This document shows, one piece after another, positions 1 to 6,920 of a stretch of 7,126 nt of DNA. Each line of letters opens with the position of its first letter. The stretch's first letter is position 1. Source of the stretch: AM-2324 sp042091035 (GTDB lineage Bacteria; Bacteroidota; Bacteroidia; Chitinophagales; Saprospiraceae); the NCBI GenBank assembly GCA_042091035.1, contig JBELIG010000168.1, positions 1 through 7,126 of the forward strand. The letters are read 5' to 3'. The notes below the pieces were generated by a model. The model worked only from the letters and a program-made list of their open reading frames with translations. It did no database searches and had not been told where the DNA came from. A program made the position numbers and the translations under genes.

Positions 1-856
1 GCATTCGAGCCCAGGCAACCAATTCAGCAGTTGCCGGCTTTTTCCTTGGAGTCTTTGAGCGAAGGTTGATAAATGACTTGATGATCATATCCAAAACATC
101 ATCTTTGCTATTCAAGAAATCTCCAACTTGAGCTTTAAGTATTTCTTTCAACTTTGCTTGATCTGGAAATTCGATGTGATAGAAAAGACAGCGTCGTAAA
201 AATGCATCTGGCAAATTCTTCTCCGAATTAGATGTCATTATGATCAATATTCTATTTTCAGGATGTGCAGAAGACTGAATCGATAGATTATCTAATTCTT
301 TAATTTGAAATTGCAATTTCTCTATTTCATGCAGAATGTCATTTGTAAAATCTCTAGGTGCTTTATCAATCTCATCGATCAGAACCACATAACTCTTAGC
401 TTCACCAGAATGCTCTACATTCAATTTTTCTGACAAGCCTTTCAGCTGATCTAAATTTGTATATGCTATTGCCTTTCCAAGTGCCTGCAGTTCAACAAAA
501 TCGCCTGTGCTCTTCTGTTCATTAGCATCAAGACCCTTAATGTTTGATGCTTGAAAATGGCCAAGAGCGTCATATGAATAAAACAAATCAGAAGCTCTTG
601 AGGATGTTTTAGTATTGAAGACTAATACCTCCTCACTGAAATTAGAACTTTCACTGAGCAGATGAGCTGCATAGGCTGCAAGCCTTGTCTTACCCGTTCC
701 TGGTTCTCCTGTTAAGAGCAGAGGTTGATTGAGTTGAAGTGCTAGTTCAACTGCGTTTTTCAATTCCTTATCCAGTACATAAGAAGAAGCAACAAATGGT
801 TTATTTACCAAAGGTAGATTCTCAAGTTTAGTTATCTTATCCATATAATTGGGCAT
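1..856 (-). CDS. MoxR-type AAA+ ATPase, 3' end beyond the window
   Basis: Partial gene; the first 285 codons are visible and no stop is reached. Counting from the ATG at 856, the protein shows a Walker A motif GEPGTGKT (residues 50-57), a YDALGHFQAS segment (95-104) of the type that follows Walker A in MoxR-like ATPases, Walker B VVLIDEIDKAPRDF (157-170), sensor-1 MTSN (207-210), and an LRR arginine-finger element (220-222). A KKPATAEL stretch (272-279) lies in what should be the C-terminal lid. All ATPase residues are intact, so it should hydrolyse ATP, probably as a cytoplasmic ring remodelling a partner protein. Family members are usually around 320-340 residues, so only the tail appears to be missing. 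The ATG at 856 has an A-rich leader; an in-frame ATG at 844 is the alternative. The start overlaps the upstream gene by 20 nt (8 nt with 844), suggesting co-translation. MoxR-like class is secure; substrate unknown. Confidence 0.88.
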   Translation of the reverse strand, partial: MPNYMDKITKLENLPLVNKPFVASSYVLDKELKNAVELALQLNQPLLLTGEPGTGKTRLAAYAAHLLSESSNFSEEVLVFNTKTSSRASDLFYSYDALGHFQASNIKGLDANEQKSTGDFVELQALGKAIAYTNLDQLKGLSEKLNVEHSGEAKSYVVLIDEIDKAPRDFTNDILHEIEKLQFQIKELDNLSIQSSAHPENRILIIMTSNSEKNLPDAFLRRCLFYHIEFPDQAKLKEILKAQVGDFLNSKDDVLDMIIKSFINLRSKTPRKKPATAELVAWARM

Positions 857-1967
857 TATTGTATTCTTTAATTAGCTGTTTCAACTTGCGCTGTACACCT
901 TCCATATCAAAAAGAACATCTTTATCTTCTCCAAATAATTCAATGAGTTTATCCTTCCGATCACCGCTATCTTCGAACATAAATCTGTAGCTATTAAACC
1001 ACCTTCTAACATCTTTATAACTTATTTTCTGAAGTGCTGGAATCTTTTCTAATCCATCGATCTCTAAACTTTGATCACGGATGATCTGTCTTATATCCTC
1101 TCCATCTTCTTCGTCGTATTCGAAACCGACAAAAAATAAAAACTCAAATGAAGACTCAGCTGAAAATGATTCAAAGAATTGCTGAAAGAAAGTATCAAAA
1201 ATTTGAGGGACAAGATCCTCGTCCCATTCTAATTCATGCACAAGAATATGTGTTATAAATATTCTACGTCTACCTTTTTCCTTTAACAAGGGAGAATGAT
1301 CCAACAAATACTGAAAAGTCTTTCCTTCTAGAGGTGCTATGCTAGGATTCGTTGTATCTACACCGAAACGATCAAACACTGCTTTTTTTAGTTCGATCAG
1401 GCTTGATCGCTCATCGGATGAAACCAGTCGAAAATCAAGTTCATCTGTTTCGACCTTTACTATGGAATCATTACTAGAATCCAATCTTCCTAATACATTA
1501 CCACTGAGATCAAAAGCGACTCGTTTTATGAAACCTGGTACAACATCTGACTCTGATCCTATGACATAATAAAACTGAAGCCCTCGATCTGAATCCAATG
1601 AGTCGTTGATCTTTTTAAATGAATTTAATTGCTCATCTCTGTTACATGTATTTTTGTGTATTTCTGGATCTAGGCTATCTTGACTTTGTGAAACAAGAAT
1701 AGAATCATCTGAAGCATTAGAACCATTCGTTTCAAGTTCTACAACGATATTTAGAACAGCCTTGTGAACACTGGCAATCTTAGCACTCTTTTGCTCTGAA
1801 GTCAAGGTAAGTGCATCTGTTGTACGAATATACTCTCCAAGAAGTAGGTTGAGCCTGATCACATAATCACTCAAGCCTTTTGCATTCGCATAATCCAACA
1901 ATGCCCTAAGGGCTTCCTCTATACTAATGTTAGAGATTTCAGGGATATTGGATAAAGTTACAGGCAT
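837..1967 (-). CDS. Putative adaptor with EAD-like N-terminus and inactive-STAND-like C-terminus
   Basis: This 376-residue soluble protein has no signal peptide or membrane segment. Residues 16-80 form a predicted helical unit (EEALRALLDYA ... ASVHKAVLNIVVEL) with the spacing of effector-associated domains, closest in my reading to the EAD11 type. Residues 81-125 are a Ser/Asp/Asn-rich linker. From about 126 an alpha/beta region begins with QFYYVIGSESD (131-141). It continues with RRRIFITHILVHELEWDED (233-251), a hydrophobic FEFLFFVGFEY strand (274-284), an acidic patch (284-291), and KIPALQKISYKDVRRWF (308-324). The last two blocks resemble the 'LPxLxxV...DVxxWf' ending that I associate with iSTAND domains. 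No Walker A or B motif is present, which fits an inactive NTPase fold. The tail (355-376) is a short charged helix. An in-frame TAA directly precedes the ATG, so it cannot be extended. It leads the MoxR ATPase gene and overlaps it. Family assignment is from remembered patterns only; the role as a recruiting adaptor in a conflict system is inferred. Confidence 0.6.
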   Translation of the reverse strand: MPVTLSNIPEISNISIEEALRALLDYANAKGLSDYVIRLNLLLGEYIRTTDALTLTSEQKSAKIASVHKAVLNIVVELETNGSNASDDSILVSQSQDSLDPEIHKNTCNRDEQLNSFKKINDSLDSDRGLQFYYVIGSESDVVPGFIKRVAFDLSGNVLGRLDSSNDSIVKVETDELDFRLVSSDERSSLIELKKAVFDRFGVDTTNPSIAPLEGKTFQYLLDHSPLLKEKGRRRIFITHILVHELEWDEDLVPQIFDTFFQQFFESFSAESSFEFLFFVGFEYDEEDGEDIRQIIRDQSLEIDGLEKIPALQKISYKDVRRWFNSYRFMFEDSGDRKDKLIELFGEDKDVLFDMEGVQRKLKQLIKEYNNAQLYG

Positions 1968-2027
1968 TTAAGGAGGATAAATGTGTAATAATCAATTCAG
2001 AACTAATAGAATAGTATATTATATTAA

Positions 2028-2035
2028 CAAATATA
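2028..2035 (-). promoter_or_regulatory. Candidate Bacteroidota promoter for the EAD/MoxR unit (-7 box)
   Basis: On the minus strand this reads TATATTTG, an exact match to TAnnTTTG. A 19-nt spacer upstream places TAG at 2055-2057, two of three bases of the TTG expected at -33. Transcription would start near 2020-2024 and leave a leader of about 55 nt. The upstream element touches the base of the uvrA terminator, so the accessory unit appears to have its own promoter right after that stop signal. The surrounding DNA is very AT-rich, so a chance match is possible. Confidence 0.45.
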
Positions 2036-2058
2036 AAAATTTAAATCAGTTCCTCTAA

Positions 2059-2090
2059 AAAAAGCCCTTCGTTTTCACGAAGGGCTTTTT
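2059..2090 (-). terminator. Intrinsic terminator of uvrA
   Basis: This is a perfect 13-bp inverted repeat (AAAAAGCCCTTCG and its complement) around a 6-nt loop at 2072-2077. On the minus strand it ends in a run of seven U (complement of 2057-2063) and begins 3 nt after the uvrA stop codon (2093-2095). The other strand ends in five T, so it may also stop plus-strand transcripts. It separates uvrA from the EAD/MoxR unit. Confidence 0.9.
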
Positions 2091-2092
2091 CA

Positions 2093-4933
2093 CTAAAGGC
2101 TTTTTGCCAAATATTTTCCGGTATAAGAACCCTTTACATGAATGAGTTCTTCGGGTTTGCCCTGATAAACAAGTGCTCCACCGTCCTTGCCACCATCTGG
2201 GCCAAGATCAATGACCCAATCGGCCGATTTGATAACTTCCATATTATGCTCGATCACTACTATTGTATGACCTCTATCGATAAGCGCATTCATGGCGTCA
2301 AGTAATTTTTGAATATCATGAAAATGAAGGCCTGTAGTAGGTTCATCAAAGATGAACAATATGCGCTCATTTTTACTTTCTCGTACTAAGAAAGACGCAA
2401 GTTTCACACGTTGTGCTTCTCCTCCTGAGAGTGTACTTGAAGATTGACCCAACTTTATATAACCCAAACCAACATCCTGTAAAGGCTTTATTTTTTGAAC
2501 AATCTCTCTGTTCCCTTCAAAAAAGACAAGTGCTTCATCTATACTTAAACCGAGTATATCACTGATATCTTTTCCTTTGTATTGCACATCCAAGACCTCC
2601 TTCTGGAATCGTTTACCTTTACAAGCTTCACACTCCAAGCGGATATCGGCAAGGAACTGCATTTCAACCACCTGCTCTCCTTCTCCCTTGCAGGTTTCGC
2701 ATCGACCACCGTCTACATTGAATGAAAAATGCTTAGGCTTAAATGCTCTTAATTTAGCTAGTTGCTGATTTGCCATCAAGCCACGTATCGCATCATAAGC
2801 TTTAACATAAGTTACAGGATTAGACCTTGAAGACTTACCGATGGGATTCTGATTGACCATTTCCACCTGTGTAATCTTTGAAAAATCTCCTTCTAGGCTA
2901 TTAAATCTTCCTATTCCTTTTGTGTAAGGCTCGCCAAGCTTTTGAAGCATTGCCGGATAAAGGATTTGCTTTATCAGTGTAGTTTTTCCAGAACCTGAGA
3001 CCCCTGTAACAACGGTAAATACATTGAGAGGAATTGTAGCATCTATATTTCTGAGGTTATTTTCCTTTGCACCCTTTATAAAAATTTGACTAAGCCCCTC
3101 TCTCCTATGCTTTGGAACAGGAATCTTCATCTTACCGGTAAGGTACTTCGTTGTCAAACTCTCCGAAGCTTCTTCATAAATTGATTCAAAATCTCCAGCA
3201 AAGACAATTTCGCCACCTTCGATTCCAGCTTTAGGGCCTACATCAACTAAATAATCCGAAGCTCGCATTATATCCTCTTCATGCTCAACTACTATAACCG
3301 TATTTCCTAAATCTCTAAGTGCATAAAGTACCTTAACTAACCTTGATGTATCCCTCGGATGCAAACCAATAGAAGGCTCATCAAGAATATACATACTTGA
3401 GGTTAAATTTGAGCCCAGAGTTCTAGTAAGATTCAGACGCTGCGTTTCTCCTCCAGAAAGGGTTGAAGACACTCTCCCTATCGTCAAGTAACCTAAACCA
3501 ACATTGATCATAAAATCAAGTCGATTCTTTATTTCTAAGAGTAATCTTTTTCCAATTTGTTCCTCGGTCTTATTCAGCTCTATATTATCAAAAAACTTTA
3601 CTAATTCATTAACAGGAATATCCACCAAATCAGGAATAGTCTTACCATTGATTTTAACATAAGAAGCTTCCTTTCTAAGGCGACCACCATCACAAACATG
3701 ACAGGTTGTCCTACCTCTATATCTTGCCAACATCACCCGATTCTGAATCTTGTAAGACTTAGACTCCAATTCTTTAAAAAAGGCATTTACCCCTCTAAAA
3801 TGTTCATTACCGGTCCAGATCAGTTTTTTCTGCTCTTTAGTAAGATTTTCAAATGGCTCATGTACTGGAAAATCGAACTTATGTGCGTTCTCTAAAAAAC
3901 GCTGTAACATTCGACCATTCTTCTCTCCTCTCCAACAGCCTACAGCTCCTTCGTAAATAGATTTACTTGGGTCCGCTATTACCTTATTTTCATCAATACC
4001 CATTACTTTACCAAATCCTTCACATTTGGGACAAGCTCCGTAGGGGTTATTATAATTGAATAATTGTGGTGTGTTTTCTAAAAACTCCATCCCATCCAAC
4101 TCAAAACGATTATTGAATGACTTACGGCCTGCACCTATTATATCCACAACACATTCTCCCTCGGATTCCACAAAACAAGTTCGAACTGAATCAGAAATTC
4201 GTTTTGTATTTTCTTCATCATCCTTTCGGACAGCAAAGCGATCTACCAAGATTAAAAACTTGGATTTAATATCCTCCTCTACAGTCTCTAAATCAAATCC
4301 ATCACCTGCTTCCAAAAACTCTTCAATCCATAACAAATCACCATCCAAAAGCATTCTTGAATAGCCTTTTTGCAAATAGAGATCGAGCTCCTTGCGGACA
4401 GTTCGCTCCTTGTATTTTTTATTCAAGGGAATAAAAAGCTGGGCCTTGGCATCCTCCTCTTGTTCCATCAGAAAATCAACTACATCACTTACCTGATGCC
4501 TTTTAACGATCTTTCCTGAAATAGGTGAATAAGTCTTGCCAACTCGAGCGAAAAGCAAGCGGAAAAAATCATAGACTTCTGTCAAAGTACCAACAGTAGA
4601 TCTTGCATTACGAGTACTTACCTTTTGTTCAATGGCGATTGCAGGACAAATCCCCTTGATAACATCAACCTCTGGCTTTTTCATACGCATCAAAAATTGC
4701 CTAGCGTAGGAAGACAAAGATTCTACATACCTCCTCTGACCTTCTGCGAACAAAGTATCCATTGTAATAGAAGACTTTCCTGAACCAGAAAGACCTGTAA
4801 AGACGATCAGCTTATTCTTTGGAATATCCAAGCTTATATTCTTTAGATTATTAGCTCTTGCACCTTTAATCTGAATAAATTCTTTAGCTCTTACCTTTTC
4901 CGCAACCTCTGATTTAGTTTTTGCTGTAGACAT
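2093..4933 (-). CDS. uvrA: Excinuclease ABC subunit A (UvrA)
   Basis: UvrA is the ATP-driven damage sensor of nucleotide excision repair. As a dimer it scans DNA and loads UvrB, after which UvrC makes the incisions. At 946 residues it has normal length. Two ABC modules are complete. The first has Walker A GLSGSGKS (47-54), signature LSGGETQR (492-499) and Walker B YILDEP (515-520). The second has Walker A GVSGSGKT (644-651), LSGGEAQR (835-842) and FIFDEP (860-865). Zinc ligands are intact: C301/C304 with C411/C414, and C745/C748 with C768/C771. The UvrB-binding and insertion domains fall between the first Walker A and signature. The ATG is fixed by in-frame TAA codons just upstream (the nearest at 4940-4942), giving a charged tail of about 18 residues before the first ABC strand. 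A GGGAG sequence is too far upstream to act as a normal ribosome site. It is a single-gene unit, divergent from fhs and closed by the hairpin at 2059-2090. Confidence 0.97.
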   Translation of the reverse strand: MSTAKTKSEVAEKVRAKEFIQIKGARANNLKNISLDIPKNKLIVFTGLSGSGKSSITMDTLFAEGQRRYVESLSSYARQFLMRMKKPEVDVIKGICPAIAIEQKVSTRNARSTVGTLTEVYDFFRLLFARVGKTYSPISGKIVKRHQVSDVVDFLMEQEEDAKAQLFIPLNKKYKERTVRKELDLYLQKGYSRMLLDGDLLWIEEFLEAGDGFDLETVEEDIKSKFLILVDRFAVRKDDEENTKRISDSVRTCFVESEGECVVDIIGAGRKSFNNRFELDGMEFLENTPQLFNYNNPYGACPKCEGFGKVMGIDENKVIADPSKSIYEGAVGCWRGEKNGRMLQRFLENAHKFDFPVHEPFENLTKEQKKLIWTGNEHFRGVNAFFKELESKSYKIQNRVMLARYRGRTTCHVCDGGRLRKEASYVKINGKTIPDLVDIPVNELVKFFDNIELNKTEEQIGKRLLLEIKNRLDFMINVGLGYLTIGRVSSTLSGGETQRLNLTRTLGSNLTSSMYILDEPSIGLHPRDTSRLVKVLYALRDLGNTVIVVEHEEDIMRASDYLVDVGPKAGIEGGEIVFAGDFESIYEEASESLTTKYLTGKMKIPVPKHRREGLSQIFIKGAKENNLRNIDATIPLNVFTVVTGVSGSGKTTLIKQILYPAMLQKLGEPYTKGIGRFNSLEGDFSKITQVEMVNQNPIGKSSRSNPVTYVKAYDAIRGLMANQQLAKLRAFKPKHFSFNVDGGRCETCKGEGEQVVEMQFLADIRLECEACKGKRFQKEVLDVQYKGKDISDILGLSIDEALVFFEGNREIVQKIKPLQDVGLGYIKLGQSSSTLSGGEAQRVKLASFLVRESKNERILFIFDEPTTGLHFHDIQKLLDAMNALIDRGHTIVVIEHNMEVIKSADWVIDLGPDGGKDGGALVYQGKPEELIHVKGSYTGKYLAKSL

Positions 4934-5166
4934 AAGTTGTTATTATTCTCCCTTTTATACCCTTTAAGAGGCTAATTTGTTCAGTCGAATGAGTATTCTA
5001 TTTGAATTGGATTAAAATAAACGTCTAATTTACGAATAATTAATCTTAAGCGAAAGAAAAGAAAATATAGAGAGGAACCAATTTAGCAATTGTTTTCTAT
5101 CTTTGGCATGATCTGAAACTAAGGGTTCAGGTATCTATTACTTTAAGTCTCAAATTAAGTAAAACC
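4934..5166. other. Divergent intergenic region between uvrA and fhs
   Basis: These 233 bp of AT-rich DNA must hold the promoters of two divergent genes. A TAnnTTTG box for fhs is visible at 5098-5105. I could not find a convincing matching box toward uvrA. No SOS-type operator, riboswitch-like fold, repeat or small gene stood out. Confidence 0.6.
5098..5105 (+). promoter_or_regulatory. fhs: Candidate Bacteroidota promoter -7 box for fhs
   Basis: The sequence TATCTTTG matches TAnnTTTG exactly, 61 nt upstream of the fhs ATG. A TTG at the usual -33 spacing is absent (the bases there are AAC), so it would be a promoter with one strong element. The implied leader is about 55 nt. Confidence 0.5.
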
Positions 5167-6834
5167 ATGACGGATTTAGACATCGCCAAAGAAGTTGAAC
5201 TAAGACCTATTCAGGAAATTGCTCAACAGGTTAATATTACCGAAGAAGATCTAGAATTATACGGAAAGTATAAGGCAAAATTACCGCTGGCACTTATCGA
5301 TGAGGATAAGGTTAAAAACGCCAAACTTATCCTTGTGTCTGCTATATCTCCAACACCAGCTGGTGAAGGAAAAACAACAACATCAATAGGCCTTACACAG
5401 GGACTAAATCGAATAGGAAAACAAACGACTGTTGTACTTAGAGAACCATCACTTGGCCCTGTATTTGGCATCAAGGGTGGAGCTACAGGTGGAGGACACT
5501 CACAAGTATTGCCTATGGAAGATATCAATCTTCATTTTACAGGAGATTTTTCTGCAATCGAAAAAGCACACAATCTTCTCTCTGCATTGATAGATAATAA
5601 CATCCAGTCCAAGACGAAATCAATAGGTATTGATCCAAGAACGGTTCTTTGGAAGCGAGTGATCGATATGAACGATCGTGCTTTGAGGACAACTATAGTA
5701 GGTTTGGGTGGTACTGGAAATGGAATTCCTAGGGAAACTGGATTTGACATTACAGCAGCATCTGAAATTATGGCTATCCTTTGCCTTGCAAAAGATAGAG
5801 AAGATCTAAAGATTAGACTAGGAAATATATTCATAGGCTTTACAATAGATAGACAAGCTGTCTATGCAAGGGATCTTAATGCACAAGGTGCAATGGCAGC
5901 ATTGCTAAAAGACGCTATAAAACCAAACCTTGTACAGACGATAGAAGGAAATCCTGCTATCATACATGGAGGCCCTTTCGCTAACATCGCTCAGGGTACA
6001 AACTCTGTTATTGCCACAAAACTAGGCATGTCGGTTTCTGACTACGTTGTTACTGAAGCTGGCTTTGGATTTGATCTAGGTGCAGAGAAGTTCTTTGATA
6101 TTAAATGTCAAGCAGCTGGACTTAAACCAGATGCAGTAGTTGTCGTTGCTACAGTGCGTGCTATCAAATATCATGGAGGTGCTGACCTTAAGACAATCAC
6201 TGAACCAAATCCAGATGCAGTATCTATTGGTTTAGCCAATCTCGAAAAGCACCTTGAAAATACAAGACACTTTAATGTAGAGCCAGTTGTTGCAATCAAC
6301 AGATTCACAACTGACACCGACGAGGAAATGGATATCATTTATAAAAAATGTGAATCCATGGGCATCAAAGTAGTTCATTCAGAAGTTTGGGCTAAAGGTG
6401 GAGAAGGAGCTATTGACCTTGCAAAGGCTGTAGTAGAAGCTGTAGAAAGTGGTAAATCTGACTTCAAGCCACTTTACCAATGGGATTGGTCTGTGGAAGA
6501 GAAAGTACGCACTATCGCTACTAAAATCTATGGAGCAGATGGAGTAGAGTTTATGCCTAAGGCTAAAAAAGCACTTAAACGTATTGAGAAACTGGGCTTG
6601 AGTAAATTGCCTGTTTGTATTGCAAAAACTCAGAAGTCACTCTCCGATAATGACAAACTTCTTGGCCGTCCAACAGGCTTCACCCTTACGGTGAGAGATA
6701 TAGAAATTGCAGCTGGTGCTGGCTTTGTCGTTCCTATTACGGGAGCTATCATGCGTATGCCTGGATTGCCGGCAACACCTGCATCTGAAAAAATTGACAT
6801 TGATAATGACGGGAATATCACTGGATTATTCTAA
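5167..6834 (+). CDS. fhs: Formate--tetrahydrofolate ligase (10-formyl-THF synthetase)
   Basis: The enzyme joins formate to tetrahydrofolate at the cost of ATP, making 10-formyl-THF, ADP and phosphate. It feeds one-carbon units to purine synthesis and formyl-Met-tRNA in the cytoplasm. The 555-residue length matches bacterial monofunctional enzymes. Residues 63-70 (TPAGEGKT) are the nucleotide-binding loop. Residues 101-111 (GIKGGATGGGH) correspond to family signature 1, followed by PMEDINLHFTGD (116-127). Residues 328-339 (VATVRAIKYHGG) match signature 2. The C-terminus carries the usual MRMPGLP motif (529-535). Signature 1 reads AT and H where the classical pattern, as I recall it, has AA and Y. 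The start has no Shine-Dalgarno sequence, only an A-rich leader, as expected for this group. It is transcribed alone: a candidate promoter lies at 5098-5105 and a terminator follows 21 bp after the stop codon. Confidence 0.97.
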   Translation: MTDLDIAKEVELRPIQEIAQQVNITEEDLELYGKYKAKLPLALIDEDKVKNAKLILVSAISPTPAGEGKTTTSIGLTQGLNRIGKQTTVVLREPSLGPVFGIKGGATGGGHSQVLPMEDINLHFTGDFSAIEKAHNLLSALIDNNIQSKTKSIGIDPRTVLWKRVIDMNDRALRTTIVGLGGTGNGIPRETGFDITAASEIMAILCLAKDREDLKIRLGNIFIGFTIDRQAVYARDLNAQGAMAALLKDAIKPNLVQTIEGNPAIIHGGPFANIAQGTNSVIATKLGMSVSDYVVTEAGFGFDLGAEKFFDIKCQAAGLKPDAVVVVATVRAIKYHGGADLKTITEPNPDAVSIGLANLEKHLENTRHFNVEPVVAINRFTTDTDEEMDIIYKKCESMGIKVVHSEVWAKGGEGAIDLAKAVVEAVESGKSDFKPLYQWDWSVEEKVRTIATKIYGADGVEFMPKAKKALKRIEKLGLSKLPVCIAKTQKSLSDNDKLLGRPTGFTLTVRDIEIAAGAGFVVPITGAIMRMPGLPATPASEKIDIDNDGNITGLF

Positions 6835-6855
6835 AAGAGTATTATTTAAATGATG

Positions 6856-6894
6856 AAAAAGGAAGGAACACCAAGTGTTTGCTTCCTTTTTTTT
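6856..6894 (+). terminator. Intrinsic terminator of fhs
   Basis: The outer stem AAAAAGGAAG (6856-6865) pairs with CTTCCTTTTT (6882-6891), and the inner stem AACAC (6867-6871) pairs with GTGTT (6875-6879) around a CAA loop. A small internal bulge (G6866; T6880, G6881) separates them. An uninterrupted run of eight T (6887-6894) completes a standard factor-independent terminator just after fhs. Confidence 0.9.
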
Positions 6895-6920
6895 ATCTTT
6901 CTACAAATAAAATTCAGACC

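Noticed and set aside
1339..1569. Open frame of 76 codons on the plus strand inside the EAD/iSTAND-like gene
   Set aside because: It is antisense to a longer coherent gene, Ser/Arg-rich, with no recognisable motif or ribosome site.
837..1967. TIR, caspase-like or nuclease effector in the first gene of the accessory unit
   Set aside because: I found no catalytic motif of those families; the protein looks like an adaptor or scaffold.
4056..4364. Open frame of 102 codons on the plus strand within uvrA
   Set aside because: uvrA is unmistakable on the other strand; the antisense product is Ser-rich and shows no domain.
4934..5166. LexA/SOS operator upstream of uvrA
   Set aside because: No CTGT-N8-ACAG-like or other clear palindromic operator was seen in this region.
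5223..5834. Two minus-strand frames of about 100 codons antisense to fhs
   Set aside because: They are shadows of a strongly conserved enzyme gene, with no start context and no motif.
2093..6834. uvrA and fhs as parts of the conflict system
   Set aside because: Both are full-length housekeeping genes with their own terminators, and uvrA is separated from the accessory pair by a strong hairpin.
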